Positions 35,828-44,799 of a stretch of DNA of 64,000 nt are shown here, piece after piece; positions within the stretch are counted from its first letter, which is position 1, and the number at the start of each line of letters is the position of its first letter. The stretch spans positions 1,364,001 through 1,428,000 of the forward strand of contig NZ_CP009282.1 in assembly GCF_000758605.1 (NCBI RefSeq). The letters are read 5' to 3'. The notes under the pieces were generated by a model. That model saw only the letters and a list, made by a program, of their open reading frames with translations. It ran no database searches and was not told the DNA's origin. Source of the DNA: Paenibacillus sp. FSL R5-0912. GTDB lineage: Bacteria; Bacillota; Bacilli; Paenibacillales; Paenibacillaceae. A program made the position numbers and the translations under genes.

Positions 35828-37018
35828 TTACGGCTTCAGAGGTTCTGTCTTAAGCATATAGCTCTGGGAAAGCTTCCATTTGCCGTCAGCAGACTTCTTC
35901 AGGGTTGTCACAGTGGTGGAGCGGCTATCCGGTAATGCAGGACCGCTTAGTTTCTTGGTCGTCTGCACCAGATATACGGAGGCTTCATCAGCTGTATAAT
36001 CAATGATCTTCGAAGACTCGATAGCGGAATCCAGATCATAGACCTGGAACATCTGGGCATACGCCTGCTTGGTCTGAGCATATGCCGGAGAAGTCTCGTC
36101 AATGGTCGAGAGCAGGCCGTCCAGGTTCTCTTTGTTGGTATAATCAAAATTAGCCTGAACCACAGCATTGATCAGATCTTCGTCAGCTTTGGGGACCGAA
36201 ACGGCTGCTTCGAGCGTTCCCTCCGGAAGGGAATACTCTATAGCTTTGATCTGCAGATTACTAATCTGCCACTGTGTGCTGGCGGTACTCCGGGTCAGGG
36301 AATAGATGTATTCAGCTTTGCTGTTCAGCATAAAATCACCGCCGAGCTTCTTGCTGGTTTCAATCGTCTGCACGGTTGCTTCACTCTTCTGCACATCAAT
36401 AATGTTCAGCTGCTCAATGGTGGTCTTGGTATCATACTTCGCCATTTGTTCCTCAAGCTGCGGACCAATCGCGGTTAGCGGAGACTGCGGATCGATAAGC
36501 GACACGAAACCTTTGGCATTCTCCTTATTCAAATAGTCGGCGTACTTATCGAACAGGGCTGAGATTTCTTTGGTGGATGCAGCAGTGTCTACTGCACTGG
36601 TGATCGCTACGGTATTGGCTTTGGCATCCCAGGTCACCTGATTGCCAGTAGCTTCACTGACGAAGCGCAGCGGGACGTACGTCACATTATTAATCATCCG
36701 GGGAGCGGATACCAGCGACTTGACCGTTCCATTCACGCTGGCTTTTTTGCTGCCGATCTGCAGCTTGATGCTCAGGCCTTCCTTGCTGGCGGTGACGGTG
36801 CTGGTCTTGGCATCCCAGGCTAGCTCCAGGCCCAGCTTCTCGAAGATCGGGCGCATAGGCACGAGGATAGAATCGTTGTCTTTGACCGGCGAGCTGGAGC
36901 TCAGGTTCAGCTTCTGCTGATCAATGAGGACAGTAATAGGTTGTTCTGCTGCGGCAGCGGATAAGCTGACTGCACCGGATAAGGCAAGAACGGCAAGGAA
37001 TCCGGGAATTAGTTTCAT
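35828..37018 (-). CDS. Secreted protein with copper-amine-oxidase-N-like domain
   Basis: 396 aa. A signal peptide (to about 23, SLSAAAAEQ) is followed by a CuAO_N1-type domain (about 25-140), with the typical pair VPMRPIFEKLGLELAWDAKT and YVPLRFVSEATGNQVTWDAK. Two NTF2-like repeats follow (about 150-265 and 280-395), each opening with a helix containing F-x-x-x-x-NKEN (DKYADYLNKENAKGF and VQANFDYTNKENLDGL). The domain is common in exported Paenibacillus proteins and is not an enzyme by itself. ATG 37018 follows GAGAGGAG. The function is unknown; a wall or matrix role is plausible. Confidence 0.8.
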   Translation of the reverse strand: MKLIPGFLAVLALSGAVSLSAAAAEQPITVLIDQQKLNLSSSSPVKDNDSILVPMRPIFEKLGLELAWDAKTSTVTASKEGLSIKLQIGSKKASVNGTVKSLVSAPRMINNVTYVPLRFVSEATGNQVTWDAKANTVAITSAVDTAASTKEISALFDKYADYLNKENAKGFVSLIDPQSPLTAIGPQLEEQMAKYDTKTTIEQLNIIDVQKSEATVQTIETSKKLGGDFMLNSKAEYIYSLTRSTASTQWQISNLQIKAIEYSLPEGTLEAAVSVPKADEDLINAVVQANFDYTNKENLDGLLSTIDETSPAYAQTKQAYAQMFQVYDLDSAIESSKIIDYTADEASVYLVQTTKKLSGPALPDSRSTTVTTLKKSADGKWKLSQSYMLKTEPLKP

Positions 37019-37167
37019 AATTGTAAAACTCCTCTCTATAATCTGGACTAACTTATGTATGTACGTTTGTATTATAAAGGTTTGCGGAGAATGATCACAT
37101 ATCCCTCGCAGGACATGTAAGGTAGGGGGATTCTGGGAGGTTCACTCGGATATTGGTAAAAAAGCTA

Positions 37168-37196
37168 TTGCTGAGCTCTTATATATATGCTACTAT
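37168..37196 (+). promoter_or_regulatory. SigA promoter of the first Tad operon
   Basis: TTGCTG at 37168-37173, a 17-bp spacer, TACTAT at 37191-37196 with an extended TGC just before it. The transcript should begin near 37203. Confidence 0.6.
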
Positions 37197-37223
37197 AGCT
37201 GTAAATTATAGGAACAGTAACGG

Positions 37224-37271
37224 AAGCACCGTTCAATGACCGTATCCCACGGTTATTGGCGGTGCTTTTTT
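37224..37271 (+). terminator. Leader terminator/attenuator upstream of tadZ
   Basis: The outer stem AAGCACCG/CGGTGCTT encloses an inner stem CAATGACCGT/ACGGTTATTG and is followed by six T. It lies about 20 nt after the predicted transcript start and 40 bp before tadZ. It would therefore stop transcription before the Tad genes unless read through. Confidence 0.65.
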
Positions 37272-37311
37272 GCTGCCATTTTTGCCAATTTTCTGAGAGG
37301 AGAGTGATTTC

Positions 37312-38469
37312 ATGACGGCAAGAATTGTACTTGCAGTCCGGGAGAGCGAGTACATTGAACCGCTGCTGCATTATCTACACCATAGTGAGTATGGGGAAAT
37401 GCTGCGGATCACAGCGTTCAGCAGACTAGACACTTTTATGGAATTTATGAAAGGAGACGAAATTCCGGATGCTGTTGCCGGAGACCCATCCTTCATAGAA
37501 GCCTGGCTGGTTGAAGGAAGGAGCGCGGTTCCGTGGGCAGTGTTGAGTGATGCGGGAGACCTGCCGAATGCCGGTAATGTGGCAGGAGGAATGAGGATTG
37601 CCAAATACCAGGCGCTCCCCTCTCTGCTGGAATCCATTCTCCAGCTGTGTGATCTGAAGCGGGTCAGAACTGCTGCTGCCCCCAAGGAGCAAACGCTGCT
37701 GCTGGGAGTTGTCTCGGCAAGCGGCAGCAGCGGTAAAACAACGCTTGCCCTGAATATGGCGAAGCAGCTTGGTGCACTCGGCCTCTCCGTGTTCTACCTC
37801 AACCTGGAGAGTGTGGACAGCAGCGGATTATATCTGCGGATGCCGGGCGGTAACGCTCCAGGCTTTGAACGCCTGCTCTACGAACTCAAGGCTGGGGGAG
37901 AGAATAAGGGAGGGAGGGGGAAGCCCTTATGGAAAGATTATGCGTTCAGGCATGATAGCCTGCGTTGTGATGCATTCAGACCTGTGGAGAATTTCAGGGA
38001 AATGCTCCAGATGTCACGGCAGGATACGCTGGAGATATTAGAAGGGCTGGCTGCGTCCGGAAGCTATGATGTGATCATTGCGGATACCGGAAGCATTGAG
38101 GAGGAGCGGGCTCAGGCTGTATTGCACAGATGCGGACTCCTGCTGTGGGTACTGAAGAACGAGCAGGTAAGCCGGCACAAGACGGAACGCTGGCTTACCC
38201 ACGTCGACAGCCCGCACTCCGGCATGCCTCCGGAACTGAGGGGCAGGAGCAGATTCGTGATGAACTGCTGCACGGAAGCGGTGAATGACAACCCGGCGGA
38301 TGCCGGAACCGGGCTGGCGGGTACACTTCCGTATATTCCTTCCTGGGGGATGCAGCATTACGGAGAGCTCTGCCTGAGCTCACCCCAATTCATAGCGGGA
38401 GTACAGCAGCTCTGCAGAAGCATTATTGAACCGGCATTGCCAGGCGTATTTACCGGGAGTTCTGCATGA
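37312..38469 (+). CDS. TadZ/CpaE-like pilus assembly ATPase, first Tad locus
   Basis: 385 aa. The N-terminal receiver-like or atypical domain (about 1-120) is followed by a MinD/ParA-like ATPase with deviant Walker A SASGSSGKTT (135-144, Lys present) and IIADTGS (Walker B region). ATG 37312 follows GAGAGGAGAG. CpaE/TadZ proteins place the Tad machine, often at a pole. The stop overlaps the start of the TadA gene by 4 bp. Confidence 0.8.
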   Translation: MTARIVLAVRESEYIEPLLHYLHHSEYGEMLRITAFSRLDTFMEFMKGDEIPDAVAGDPSFIEAWLVEGRSAVPWAVLSDAGDLPNAGNVAGGMRIAKYQALPSLLESILQLCDLKRVRTAAAPKEQTLLLGVVSASGSSGKTTLALNMAKQLGALGLSVFYLNLESVDSSGLYLRMPGGNAPGFERLLYELKAGGENKGGRGKPLWKDYAFRHDSLRCDAFRPVENFREMLQMSRQDTLEILEGLAASGSYDVIIADTGSIEEERAQAVLHRCGLLLWVLKNEQVSRHKTERWLTHVDSPHSGMPPELRGRSRFVMNCCTEAVNDNPADAGTGLAGTLPYIPSWGMQHYGELCLSSPQFIAGVQQLCRSIIEPALPGVFTGSSA

Positions 38470-39737
38470 ATGAAGAAATGTTCAGAGCACTGCGCAGCGA
38501 CATCCGGGCAGGGCTGGACGTTACTTCGGCCATAGGAAACCATGAGCTTGCCGTCTTTATTGAACGGATTATTCTTGAACGGGACAATTTGCAGTTTTTG
38601 ACGGCTAAGGAGAAGCACGAACTGGTGAAGAAGCTGTTTGACTCCTTCCGGGGGCTGGATATCCTGCAGCCGCTGATAGATAATCCGGCCATTACCGAGA
38701 TTATGATCAACAGCCATGAGGAGATCTTTGTGGAGGAGGACGGGATGATCCGCAGACTGCCGCTGGCTTTTGAATCCAGAAGCCGGCTGGAGGATATTAT
38801 CCAGACTGTAGTCTCAGGCGTTAACCGGGTGGTGAATGAGTCTTCGCCAATTGTAGATGCCCGGCTGCAGGACGGTTCGCGTGTCAATATCGTGCTGCCG
38901 CCTGCTGCGCTAAGGGGCCCGGCAATGACCATTCGTAAGTTCCCTGAGACGCCTATGACCATGGCCGAGTTGGTGAAGCGTGAAGCACTCAGTAAAGAAG
39001 CCGCAGAGCTGCTGCAGATTCTGGTAGCGGCGAAGTACAACATCTTCATCAGCGGGGGGACAGGCTCGGGAAAGACTACCTTTCTGAATGCTCTGTCGCA
39101 GTTCATACCGCCGCAGGATCGCGTGATTACGGTAGAAGATTCTGCAGAGCTGCAGATTGTTACGGTCCCGAATCTGGTCTCGCTGGAGACCAGAAATGCT
39201 AACACGGAAGGAAGGGGCGAGATTACCATCCGCGATCTGATCCGCACTTCACTGCGGATGCGGCCGAACCGTATTGTTGTCGGTGAGGTGCGTGGAGCAG
39301 AGTGCCTGGATATGCTGCAGGCGATGAATACCGGCCATGACGGGTCGTTATCAACGGGGCATTCCAACAGTGCGCAGGATATGGTCAGCCGGCTGGAAAC
39401 TATGGTCCTCAGTGCCGCGGAGCTGCCGGTGGCTGTAGTCCGTCAGCAGATCGGGTCAGCGATTGATATATTCGTACATCTCTCACGGCTGCGGGACCGT
39501 TCGCGCAGAGTCATGGAGATTAGTGAAGTTGCGGGTCTGCGCAGCGGAGAGGTCGAGCTGAATCCGTTATATGAATTTCGGGAAACCGGAGAACGGGATG
39601 GCCGGGTACTGGGCGGCCTTGCCGCCTGCGGCAATCCGCTGCTGCATACAAACAAACTGCGAATGGCCGGAATTAGTGATTATTCATTGCTGCGCTTCAG
39701 CGCAGCCAGCCGGAAGCCAGAGGAGGTTGTGTCCTGA
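38466..39737 (+). CDS. tadA: TadA/CpaF secretion ATPase, first Tad locus
   Basis: 423 aa. Walker A GGTGSGKTT (197-205), Asp box ITVEDSAELQ, Walker B region IVVGEVRGAECLDMLQAMNT and the His box HDGSLSTGHSNS are all intact, as in CpaF hexameric motors. It powers pilus extension and perhaps retraction. It is translationally coupled to TadZ (overlap) and TadB downstream. Confidence 0.95.
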   Translation: MNEEMFRALRSDIRAGLDVTSAIGNHELAVFIERIILERDNLQFLTAKEKHELVKKLFDSFRGLDILQPLIDNPAITEIMINSHEEIFVEEDGMIRRLPLAFESRSRLEDIIQTVVSGVNRVVNESSPIVDARLQDGSRVNIVLPPAALRGPAMTIRKFPETPMTMAELVKREALSKEAAELLQILVAAKYNIFISGGTGSGKTTFLNALSQFIPPQDRVITVEDSAELQIVTVPNLVSLETRNANTEGRGEITIRDLIRTSLRMRPNRIVVGEVRGAECLDMLQAMNTGHDGSLSTGHSNSAQDMVSRLETMVLSAAELPVAVVRQQIGSAIDIFVHLSRLRDRSRRVMEISEVAGLRSGEVELNPLYEFRETGERDGRVLGGLAACGNPLLHTNKLRMAGISDYSLLRFSAASRKPEEVVS

Positions 39738-39742
39738 ATGCC

Positions 39743-40591
39743 TTGAAGAACAGAAGCCAGAGTGTACCCCAAGCGGATAGAAGGATATTCGCGAAAGGAA
39801 TTAAGCCGGTTCAGCCGTCTGGCGGGTCTGCTGCGGGTGAGCAAGCAGTGCTTCCGGATTATACCCGGTACGAACTGAACGCTCTGCAACGAATTCTGGT
39901 CATTCTGATGGGTGGTGTACTGTTATTTGGCCTTGGTTACCTGTTCTATCATCACCTGCTTCTCTCTGTGCTGCTTGTGCCGGGTAGTGCAGCCGGCCCA
40001 CGCCTGCTGCGCCAATACCTGCTCCAGCGCAGGCGCTCAGCGCTTAATCTGCAGTTCAAGCAGATGCTCTTCTCGCTCTCTTCATCGCTATCCGCCGGAC
40101 GGTCGGTAGAGAATGCATTTCGCGAGGCTGTGCTTGATCTGCGGATGCTTGACCCGGAGGGCAGCGGTGACATGATCGCTGAGCTGAATATTATCTGTAC
40201 CCGCATGGAGTACGGGGAGCCGGTAGAAGAGGCGCTGTATGATTTCAGCAAAAGGGCAGGCATGGAGGATGTGGAACGTTTTGCAGATGTATTCATGGTC
40301 TGCAAGCGGACGGGCGGTGATCTCGTGGAGATCGTGCGCCGCACTTCGACAATTATTGGAGAGAAGCTGGATATCCAGCAGGATATTGCGGTCAGTATTG
40401 CCCAGAAGAAATTTGAGGCCAAGGCCTTACTCGTCTCTCCGCTGATGATGGTGATGTTCATGAGCCTGACAGCGGGAGACTACATGGAGCCAATGTATAC
40501 AGGTGCTGGAATAGCGGTCTCCACACTGGCGCTGATTGCCTTATTTCTCTGCTATCTCTGGACCTCCAAGATCATGGATATTCCATTGTGA
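39743..40591 (+). CDS. tadB: TadB-like inner membrane platform protein
   Basis: 282 aa. Two N-terminal membrane helices (about 50-95) and a C-terminal pair (about 235-280) surround a cytoplasmic T2SSF domain (QFKQMLFSLSSSLSAGRSVE, FADVFMVCKRTGGDLVEIVR). The start is uncertain: TTG 39743 lies 16 bp after AGGAGG. ATG 39738 is followed at once by a stop codon, and CTG 39734 is in frame with ideal spacing. It forms the platform with TadC. Confidence 0.85.
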   Translation: MKNRSQSVPQADRRIFAKGIKPVQPSGGSAAGEQAVLPDYTRYELNALQRILVILMGGVLLFGLGYLFYHHLLLSVLLVPGSAAGPRLLRQYLLQRRRSALNLQFKQMLFSLSSSLSAGRSVENAFREAVLDLRMLDPEGSGDMIAELNIICTRMEYGEPVEEALYDFSKRAGMEDVERFADVFMVCKRTGGDLVEIVRRTSTIIGEKLDIQQDIAVSIAQKKFEAKALLVSPLMMVMFMSLTAGDYMEPMYTGAGIAVSTLALIALFLCYLWTSKIMDIPL

Positions 40592-40609
40592 AGAGAAGGG
40601 ATGGATGAC

Positions 40610-41482
40610 ATGTCACTGTTATGTGCTGCAGTCATGCTTATCTTCACCGCCGGCTGGCTGATTCTGCGCTTCAAATGCGGCGGCCGCTACGCAGCGTTGC
40701 GTGAGCTGCCCATGGCAGGGCTCCGGCTGCGGTGGCTGGGCGAGCCAATCCTGCTGCTTGTGGAGAAGGGGAAGGTCGTTAGCCTAATCCCGGCAGTAAT
40801 GTTCAAAATTCAGCGCTCGCTGCAGCGGATCTACGGCATGCGCCATAGCGCAGAAAGAACTTTGCTATTCATGGGAGAGATGCTTAGCTACAGCTTGCTG
40901 TTGATCACAGGAGGCAGCGTACTGACCTTGTTCACGGGTGAGCAGGCGGGAATCTCAATTGGCGGCCTCTTGGCAGTTCTACTTCCGGTTGCGATGGTCA
41001 GTGACCTGCACAAGAAGGTGCGGCTGCGGGAGCAGCTGATCCTGCTTGAATTGCCGGAGCTACTGAATAGTTTAGTTTTACTTGTTGGTGCCGGCGAGAC
41101 GGTGCAGCGGGCGATTCTCCGCTGTGTCAACAGCCGCCTGGGAGACAACGCCCATCCGCTGTATGCTGAACTGCTGAAGATGACAGCGGAATGGGAAGGC
41201 GGCTATTCGTTCCAGCAGGCGTTTGAGAACTTCAGCAAGCGTTGTGCGGTGCAGGAAGTCTCCATCTTCACAACTACAGTACTGCTAAATTACCGCAGAG
41301 GCGGAGCTGACTTTGTTCTGTCGCTGCGTGATCTGTCACGGATGCTCTGGGAGAAGCGGAAGGCTATCAGCCGGACGCAAGGGGAACAGGCTTCCTCAAA
41401 GCTGGTCTTCCCGATGGTGGTTATCTTCTTGATTGTGATTGTGCTGGTGGGGACACCGGCGCTGATGATGTTAAAAATGTAG
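40610..41482 (+). CDS. tadC: TadC-like inner membrane platform protein
   Basis: 290 aa with membrane helices near the N-terminus, mid-protein (about 85-130) and C-terminus, and a T2SSF domain (LLELPELLNSLVLLVGAGET then FENFSKRCAVQEVSIFTTTV). ATG 40610 is chosen because GAAGGG ends 9 bp upstream; an in-frame ATG at 40601 abuts that site. It pairs with TadB beneath the pilus. Confidence 0.85.
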   Translation: MSLLCAAVMLIFTAGWLILRFKCGGRYAALRELPMAGLRLRWLGEPILLLVEKGKVVSLIPAVMFKIQRSLQRIYGMRHSAERTLLFMGEMLSYSLLLITGGSVLTLFTGEQAGISIGGLLAVLLPVAMVSDLHKKVRLREQLILLELPELLNSLVLLVGAGETVQRAILRCVNSRLGDNAHPLYAELLKMTAEWEGGYSFQQAFENFSKRCAVQEVSIFTTTVLLNYRRGGADFVLSLRDLSRMLWEKRKAISRTQGEQASSKLVFPMVVIFLIVIVLVGTPALMMLKM

Positions 41483-41495
41483 GAGGTAGAAGCAT

Positions 41496-41684
41496 ATGAT
41501 GACGCTGTTTGCAGAAGGTGTGAGGAATTTTTGGAGAGATGAAGATGGACTGGGTACGCTCGAGATGATACTGATTATTGCGGTGTTGATTGCGGTAGTG
41601 CTGGTGTTCCGTGAAGAGATTGTAAAGGTAGTTAAGGACTTGATTAGTACTGCCGGAGATAAGAGTCAGGAAGTATTTGAGTGA
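41496..41684 (+). CDS. Flp-like major pilin (Flp1 type)
   Basis: 62 aa. The class III prepilin pattern is clear: a charged leader, then GLGTLEMILIIAVLIAVVLV with Glu at mature position +5, as in type IVb pilins. Cleavage is expected after the Gly by the A24 peptidase encoded in the same operon. ATG 41496 (or 41499) follows GTAGGAGG. It is the likely pilus shaft subunit. Its stop overlaps the next gene's GTG start. Confidence 0.85.
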   Translation: MMTLFAEGVRNFWRDEDGLGTLEMILIIAVLIAVVLVFREEIVKVVKDLISTAGDKSQEVFE

Positions 41685-42346
41685 TCCCTCTACAGGAGGA
41701 GGAGGGAAGCTTCACAATCGAGGCTTCGCTCCTGCTGCCGATCATTATGTGCATCACAATGCTGCTAATGTTTTTCTCACTCTATAGCTACCAGAAGTCG
41801 ATGCTGCTGCAGGTGGGCTCAGCTGCAACCGAGCGTGCGGCCTATAATTGGGAGAATAGCAACAGGGCGGTGGATGGGGAATTCGCAGCTGGCAATTATG
41901 ATCCGCTGTACTGGAGAATCAGCGAAGATGGATTATTGGGGTCCTTGTTCGGAAAGAGTGCTCAGAATGGTAGTACGGCAATTGCACTGCCTGGTGAGGC
42001 GGAGGGTGGGGGCGAATTGCCCGTAGTGAAGCTGCGGCAAGCTTCGAAGATTGTCCCGTTGAATCTGACGGGTGAGCTTAGCTACACTTACGGATTCACA
42101 GGCCGCAAGATCAGCGCTGAATTAAAGAAGGTGCTGCGTTTACCTGTCTTGGATGAATTATTGGCGGATGAGGCGGTTCCCGAGGTGTCTGCCAGCTCCT
42201 ATGTTACTGAGCCTGTTGAGTTTATTCGAACCGTAGACCTCATGCGTTACTACGGGTCCAAGTTCAAGAAGCATTCATCCGGCAGCAAGGAGGACACGGG
42301 CATGGAGAAGAAGAATGCTGCCCTCATGCTGGACAAGCTGCACTAA
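41681..42346 (+). CDS. TadE-like pseudopilin
   Basis: 221 aa. The N-terminal EGSFTIEASLLLPIIMCITM is the TadE signature, with one membrane helix, then a mostly soluble extracytoplasmic domain. The start is GTG 41681, overlapping the Flp stop by 4 bp. TadE proteins are minor pilins needed for assembly. Confidence 0.8.
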   Translation: MIPLQEEEGSFTIEASLLLPIIMCITMLLMFFSLYSYQKSMLLQVGSAATERAAYNWENSNRAVDGEFAAGNYDPLYWRISEDGLLGSLFGKSAQNGSTAIALPGEAEGGGELPVVKLRQASKIVPLNLTGELSYTYGFTGRKISAELKKVLRLPVLDELLADEAVPEVSASSYVTEPVEFIRTVDLMRYYGSKFKKHSSGSKEDTGMEKKNAALMLDKLH

Positions 42347-42405
42347 GCTGCCAAAATCTCGGCGGGACTGGTTCAGGGGATAGGGCCTGAGGGAGGTAAT
42401 AACGG

Positions 42406-44784
42406 ATGCAGCATTCCAAGGAATGCAAGTTGTTCAGCAAGCTTCCTAGCCCGAGCAGCTGCTGGAATTATGCTGGGCGGAGCGGAACTAGGAACAGAAC
42501 TAGGAACAGAAGTAGGAACAGGACTAGCAACAGGGGGAGCGATAGTAATAGAACCGGAAGATTAGTGAGGTGTACCGTCAGATATCTGCATACAACTGAA
42601 GGATCTGTCTCCATTTTTCTGATTATGATACTGGCTTTCGTATTTCTTTTCACCACTGTGCTCATAGATTACGCGCGAATTGCGGCTGTGAATGTGCAGG
42701 AGGAACGTTTGGCGAGAGCAGGGGTCCGCTCCGTGATGTCCTCTTATGATATTACTTTACGGGACCGGTACGCTCTGTTCGCCTTCGGCGGTAACGATGG
42801 CAATCAGCTGCTGTCCAAGGTGCTGAACGATAATCTGTATGAGGGCGGGCGGGCAGATGCTTTTAATCTGCTGCCGGTAAAGCTGGATTCCTCTTCCCTG
42901 AACTGGAGCCGGCCGCTTGGCAGCTATGATATCTTCCGGCGGCAGATTATTGAAGAAATGAAGTATAAAGCACCTGTTGATTTCGCACTGGAGCTGGCAG
43001 GAAAGCTGAAACCCCTGTCTGCGGCAATGACGGAGGCTTCACAGACAACACAGATACTGGGAGACCTGCAGCCTTTATATACTCAGCGTGAGGAAGCGTT
43101 GGAACTTATGCTGCAGAAGAGAAGAGATGCCGCTGACAGTACAGTGAAGCTGCAGAAGCTTCTGATGAATCCTCCTGCTGATCATATATATCCTACTGAG
43201 CTGGGCTCCATTACTTCAGCAGCGGATATCCCGGCGATGTATAACGATTATTTTGCCAAGTATTACGAGGATTTGTTCCGGGATACTAAAAAATCGCCGA
43301 AGTACTCAGGTGTTCTATCGCTGTATAGAAATCAAGTATCTGATTTGATCAGCCGGATACCTGGTGTTCTGGCTGAGGTTCAGGCAGACCATAACTCCCG
43401 GTTACAGGAGGCCAGGTCAGCACTTACGAAGGCTGAGGATCTAAACCGGCAGATGAAAACCATGCTCGATCAGTCAATGGCTGACGCAGATCCAGCCGGA
43501 AATGATCCTGCGCGGAACTGGGACATCCCGGGGAGCGCGGAAGAAATGAATTCAGAGCCGCTCAGGAAGCTGAGGGAGCAAGCAGCAAGTCTTATTCTCC
43601 CATCCTCCGAGTTCAGTACTATGGACAATAATTTAGGGGAACAGGAACGGGCAGCAATGATCCTGGAGCCGGCAGTATCCGGATTACCAACCGTATTGAG
43701 TTCATTATCTGAATCATCTGGAGAGTATTCAGGCATGGTTACAGGTGTTCTGAATGCTTCAGGGACAGTTCATAGTTATATACAGAATTATGGCGAGCAT
43801 GGATCCATTATTACAGCTGAGGCCGCGCAGATTGACGGCCGCCGGACTTCGGACAGCGGGCGCAGGCAAACGGAACAACAGGCGAAAACCAAGCTCGGGG
43901 AGGCCATGAAACTGCTTGATCAAATCCGCGGTGTGGGTGAAAGTGCGGGGGAAGCCATGGAGCGGTACCGTAGTCTGCGCCAATACTACGAGGAGAATGT
44001 CTCTTTCAATGAGGGTATTGAGCAGGACGCAGCAGCTACCGTGAATAGTGGTGATCAATATACTGCCGGAAAGTCATCGATGAAGAATATGGACGGCTTG
44101 TACACAGCGATGAGCAGTGTTCTGGAAGGTGCCAGGGACAGAATATATCAAACAGAGTATTCAGCAATGTATTTCCGTCATTTTGATCTATCCGCGCTGA
44201 CTCCGCTGGCTTCCGGGTCTGCTGAAGAATTCGGAGAACAGCTGGGGGAACAACTCGATCCTCAGGCTCAGGAGCTGGAGTATATTCTGTATGGCTTCTA
44301 TAATCCTGCCGGGAATGTAGCGGCGGCATATGGGGAGATCTTTGCCTTGCGGCTGGCCGTACGGACTATGGAGGGAATGATAGAGAAAGCCAGTCTGGGT
44401 AATCCGCTGGCGGTCTTGGCTGCTGCACTTTTGTATGGAGTTGAACAGGCTGTTCAGGACATGCTCCTGCTCTGCCGGAACGGGGAGATTCCCTTATCCA
44501 AATATATGACCGCGAAGCTTACCTATCGTGATCATTTGCGGCTGTTTCTTCTGCTGCATGGAGGAGGGGAGGCGCAATTGGCCCGGATGCTTGCACTTAT
44601 CCGCCTGAATACCGGCACTGATCCGGCGGGTAAGTTCACGTATGCCTCAGCAGAGCTCACAATGAGCATGCCTCTGTGGTTTCTCCCTGGAGTAGTGAAG
44701 CTGGTAGATTATAGTGCAGGACTCTCCGGGGACGTCCGGGGCAAGAATTATTTCAGGAAAGTAGGGGCCGACTTTTCTTATTGA
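42406..44784 (+). CDS. TadG-like large membrane-anchored Tad protein
   Basis: 792 aa. After an unusual Arg/Asn/Thr-rich N-terminus (about 24-47) comes GSVSIFLIMILAFVFLFTTV, a TadE/G-type helix, then NVQEERLARAGVRSVMSSYD. The rest is a long, helical, coiled-coil-like extracytoplasmic part with two hydrophobic segments near 655-690. ATG 42406 follows GGGAGG. It is much longer than TadE and probably a surface or tip component. Confidence 0.7.
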   Translation: MQHSKECKLFSKLPSPSSCWNYAGRSGTRNRTRNRSRNRTSNRGSDSNRTGRLVRCTVRYLHTTEGSVSIFLIMILAFVFLFTTVLIDYARIAAVNVQEERLARAGVRSVMSSYDITLRDRYALFAFGGNDGNQLLSKVLNDNLYEGGRADAFNLLPVKLDSSSLNWSRPLGSYDIFRRQIIEEMKYKAPVDFALELAGKLKPLSAAMTEASQTTQILGDLQPLYTQREEALELMLQKRRDAADSTVKLQKLLMNPPADHIYPTELGSITSAADIPAMYNDYFAKYYEDLFRDTKKSPKYSGVLSLYRNQVSDLISRIPGVLAEVQADHNSRLQEARSALTKAEDLNRQMKTMLDQSMADADPAGNDPARNWDIPGSAEEMNSEPLRKLREQAASLILPSSEFSTMDNNLGEQERAAMILEPAVSGLPTVLSSLSESSGEYSGMVTGVLNASGTVHSYIQNYGEHGSIITAEAAQIDGRRTSDSGRRQTEQQAKTKLGEAMKLLDQIRGVGESAGEAMERYRSLRQYYEENVSFNEGIEQDAAATVNSGDQYTAGKSSMKNMDGLYTAMSSVLEGARDRIYQTEYSAMYFRHFDLSALTPLASGSAEEFGEQLGEQLDPQAQELEYILYGFYNPAGNVAAAYGEIFALRLAVRTMEGMIEKASLGNPLAVLAAALLYGVEQAVQDMLLLCRNGEIPLSKYMTAKLTYRDHLRLFLLLHGGGEAQLARMLALIRLNTGTDPAGKFTYASAELTMSMPLWFLPGVVKLVDYSAGLSGDVRGKNYFRKVGADFSY
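42487..42540 (+). repeat. Imperfect 12-bp repeats coding Arg-Asn-Arg-Thr
   Basis: AGGAACAGAACT-like units are repeated about four to five times near the start of the TadG-like gene. They give a basic N-terminal tail just before the membrane helix. Confidence 0.65.
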
Positions 44785-44799
44785 AGGAGGATTGGCTGA

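Noticed and set aside
38450..39367. 305-aa minus-strand ORF opposite tadA
   Set aside because: Ser/Arg-rich shadow reading; the plus strand carries all TadA motifs.
42468..42665. Minus-strand Leu-rich ORF looking like a membrane peptide
   Set aside because: It is the reverse reading of the Arg-Asn-Thr repeat of the TadG-like gene.
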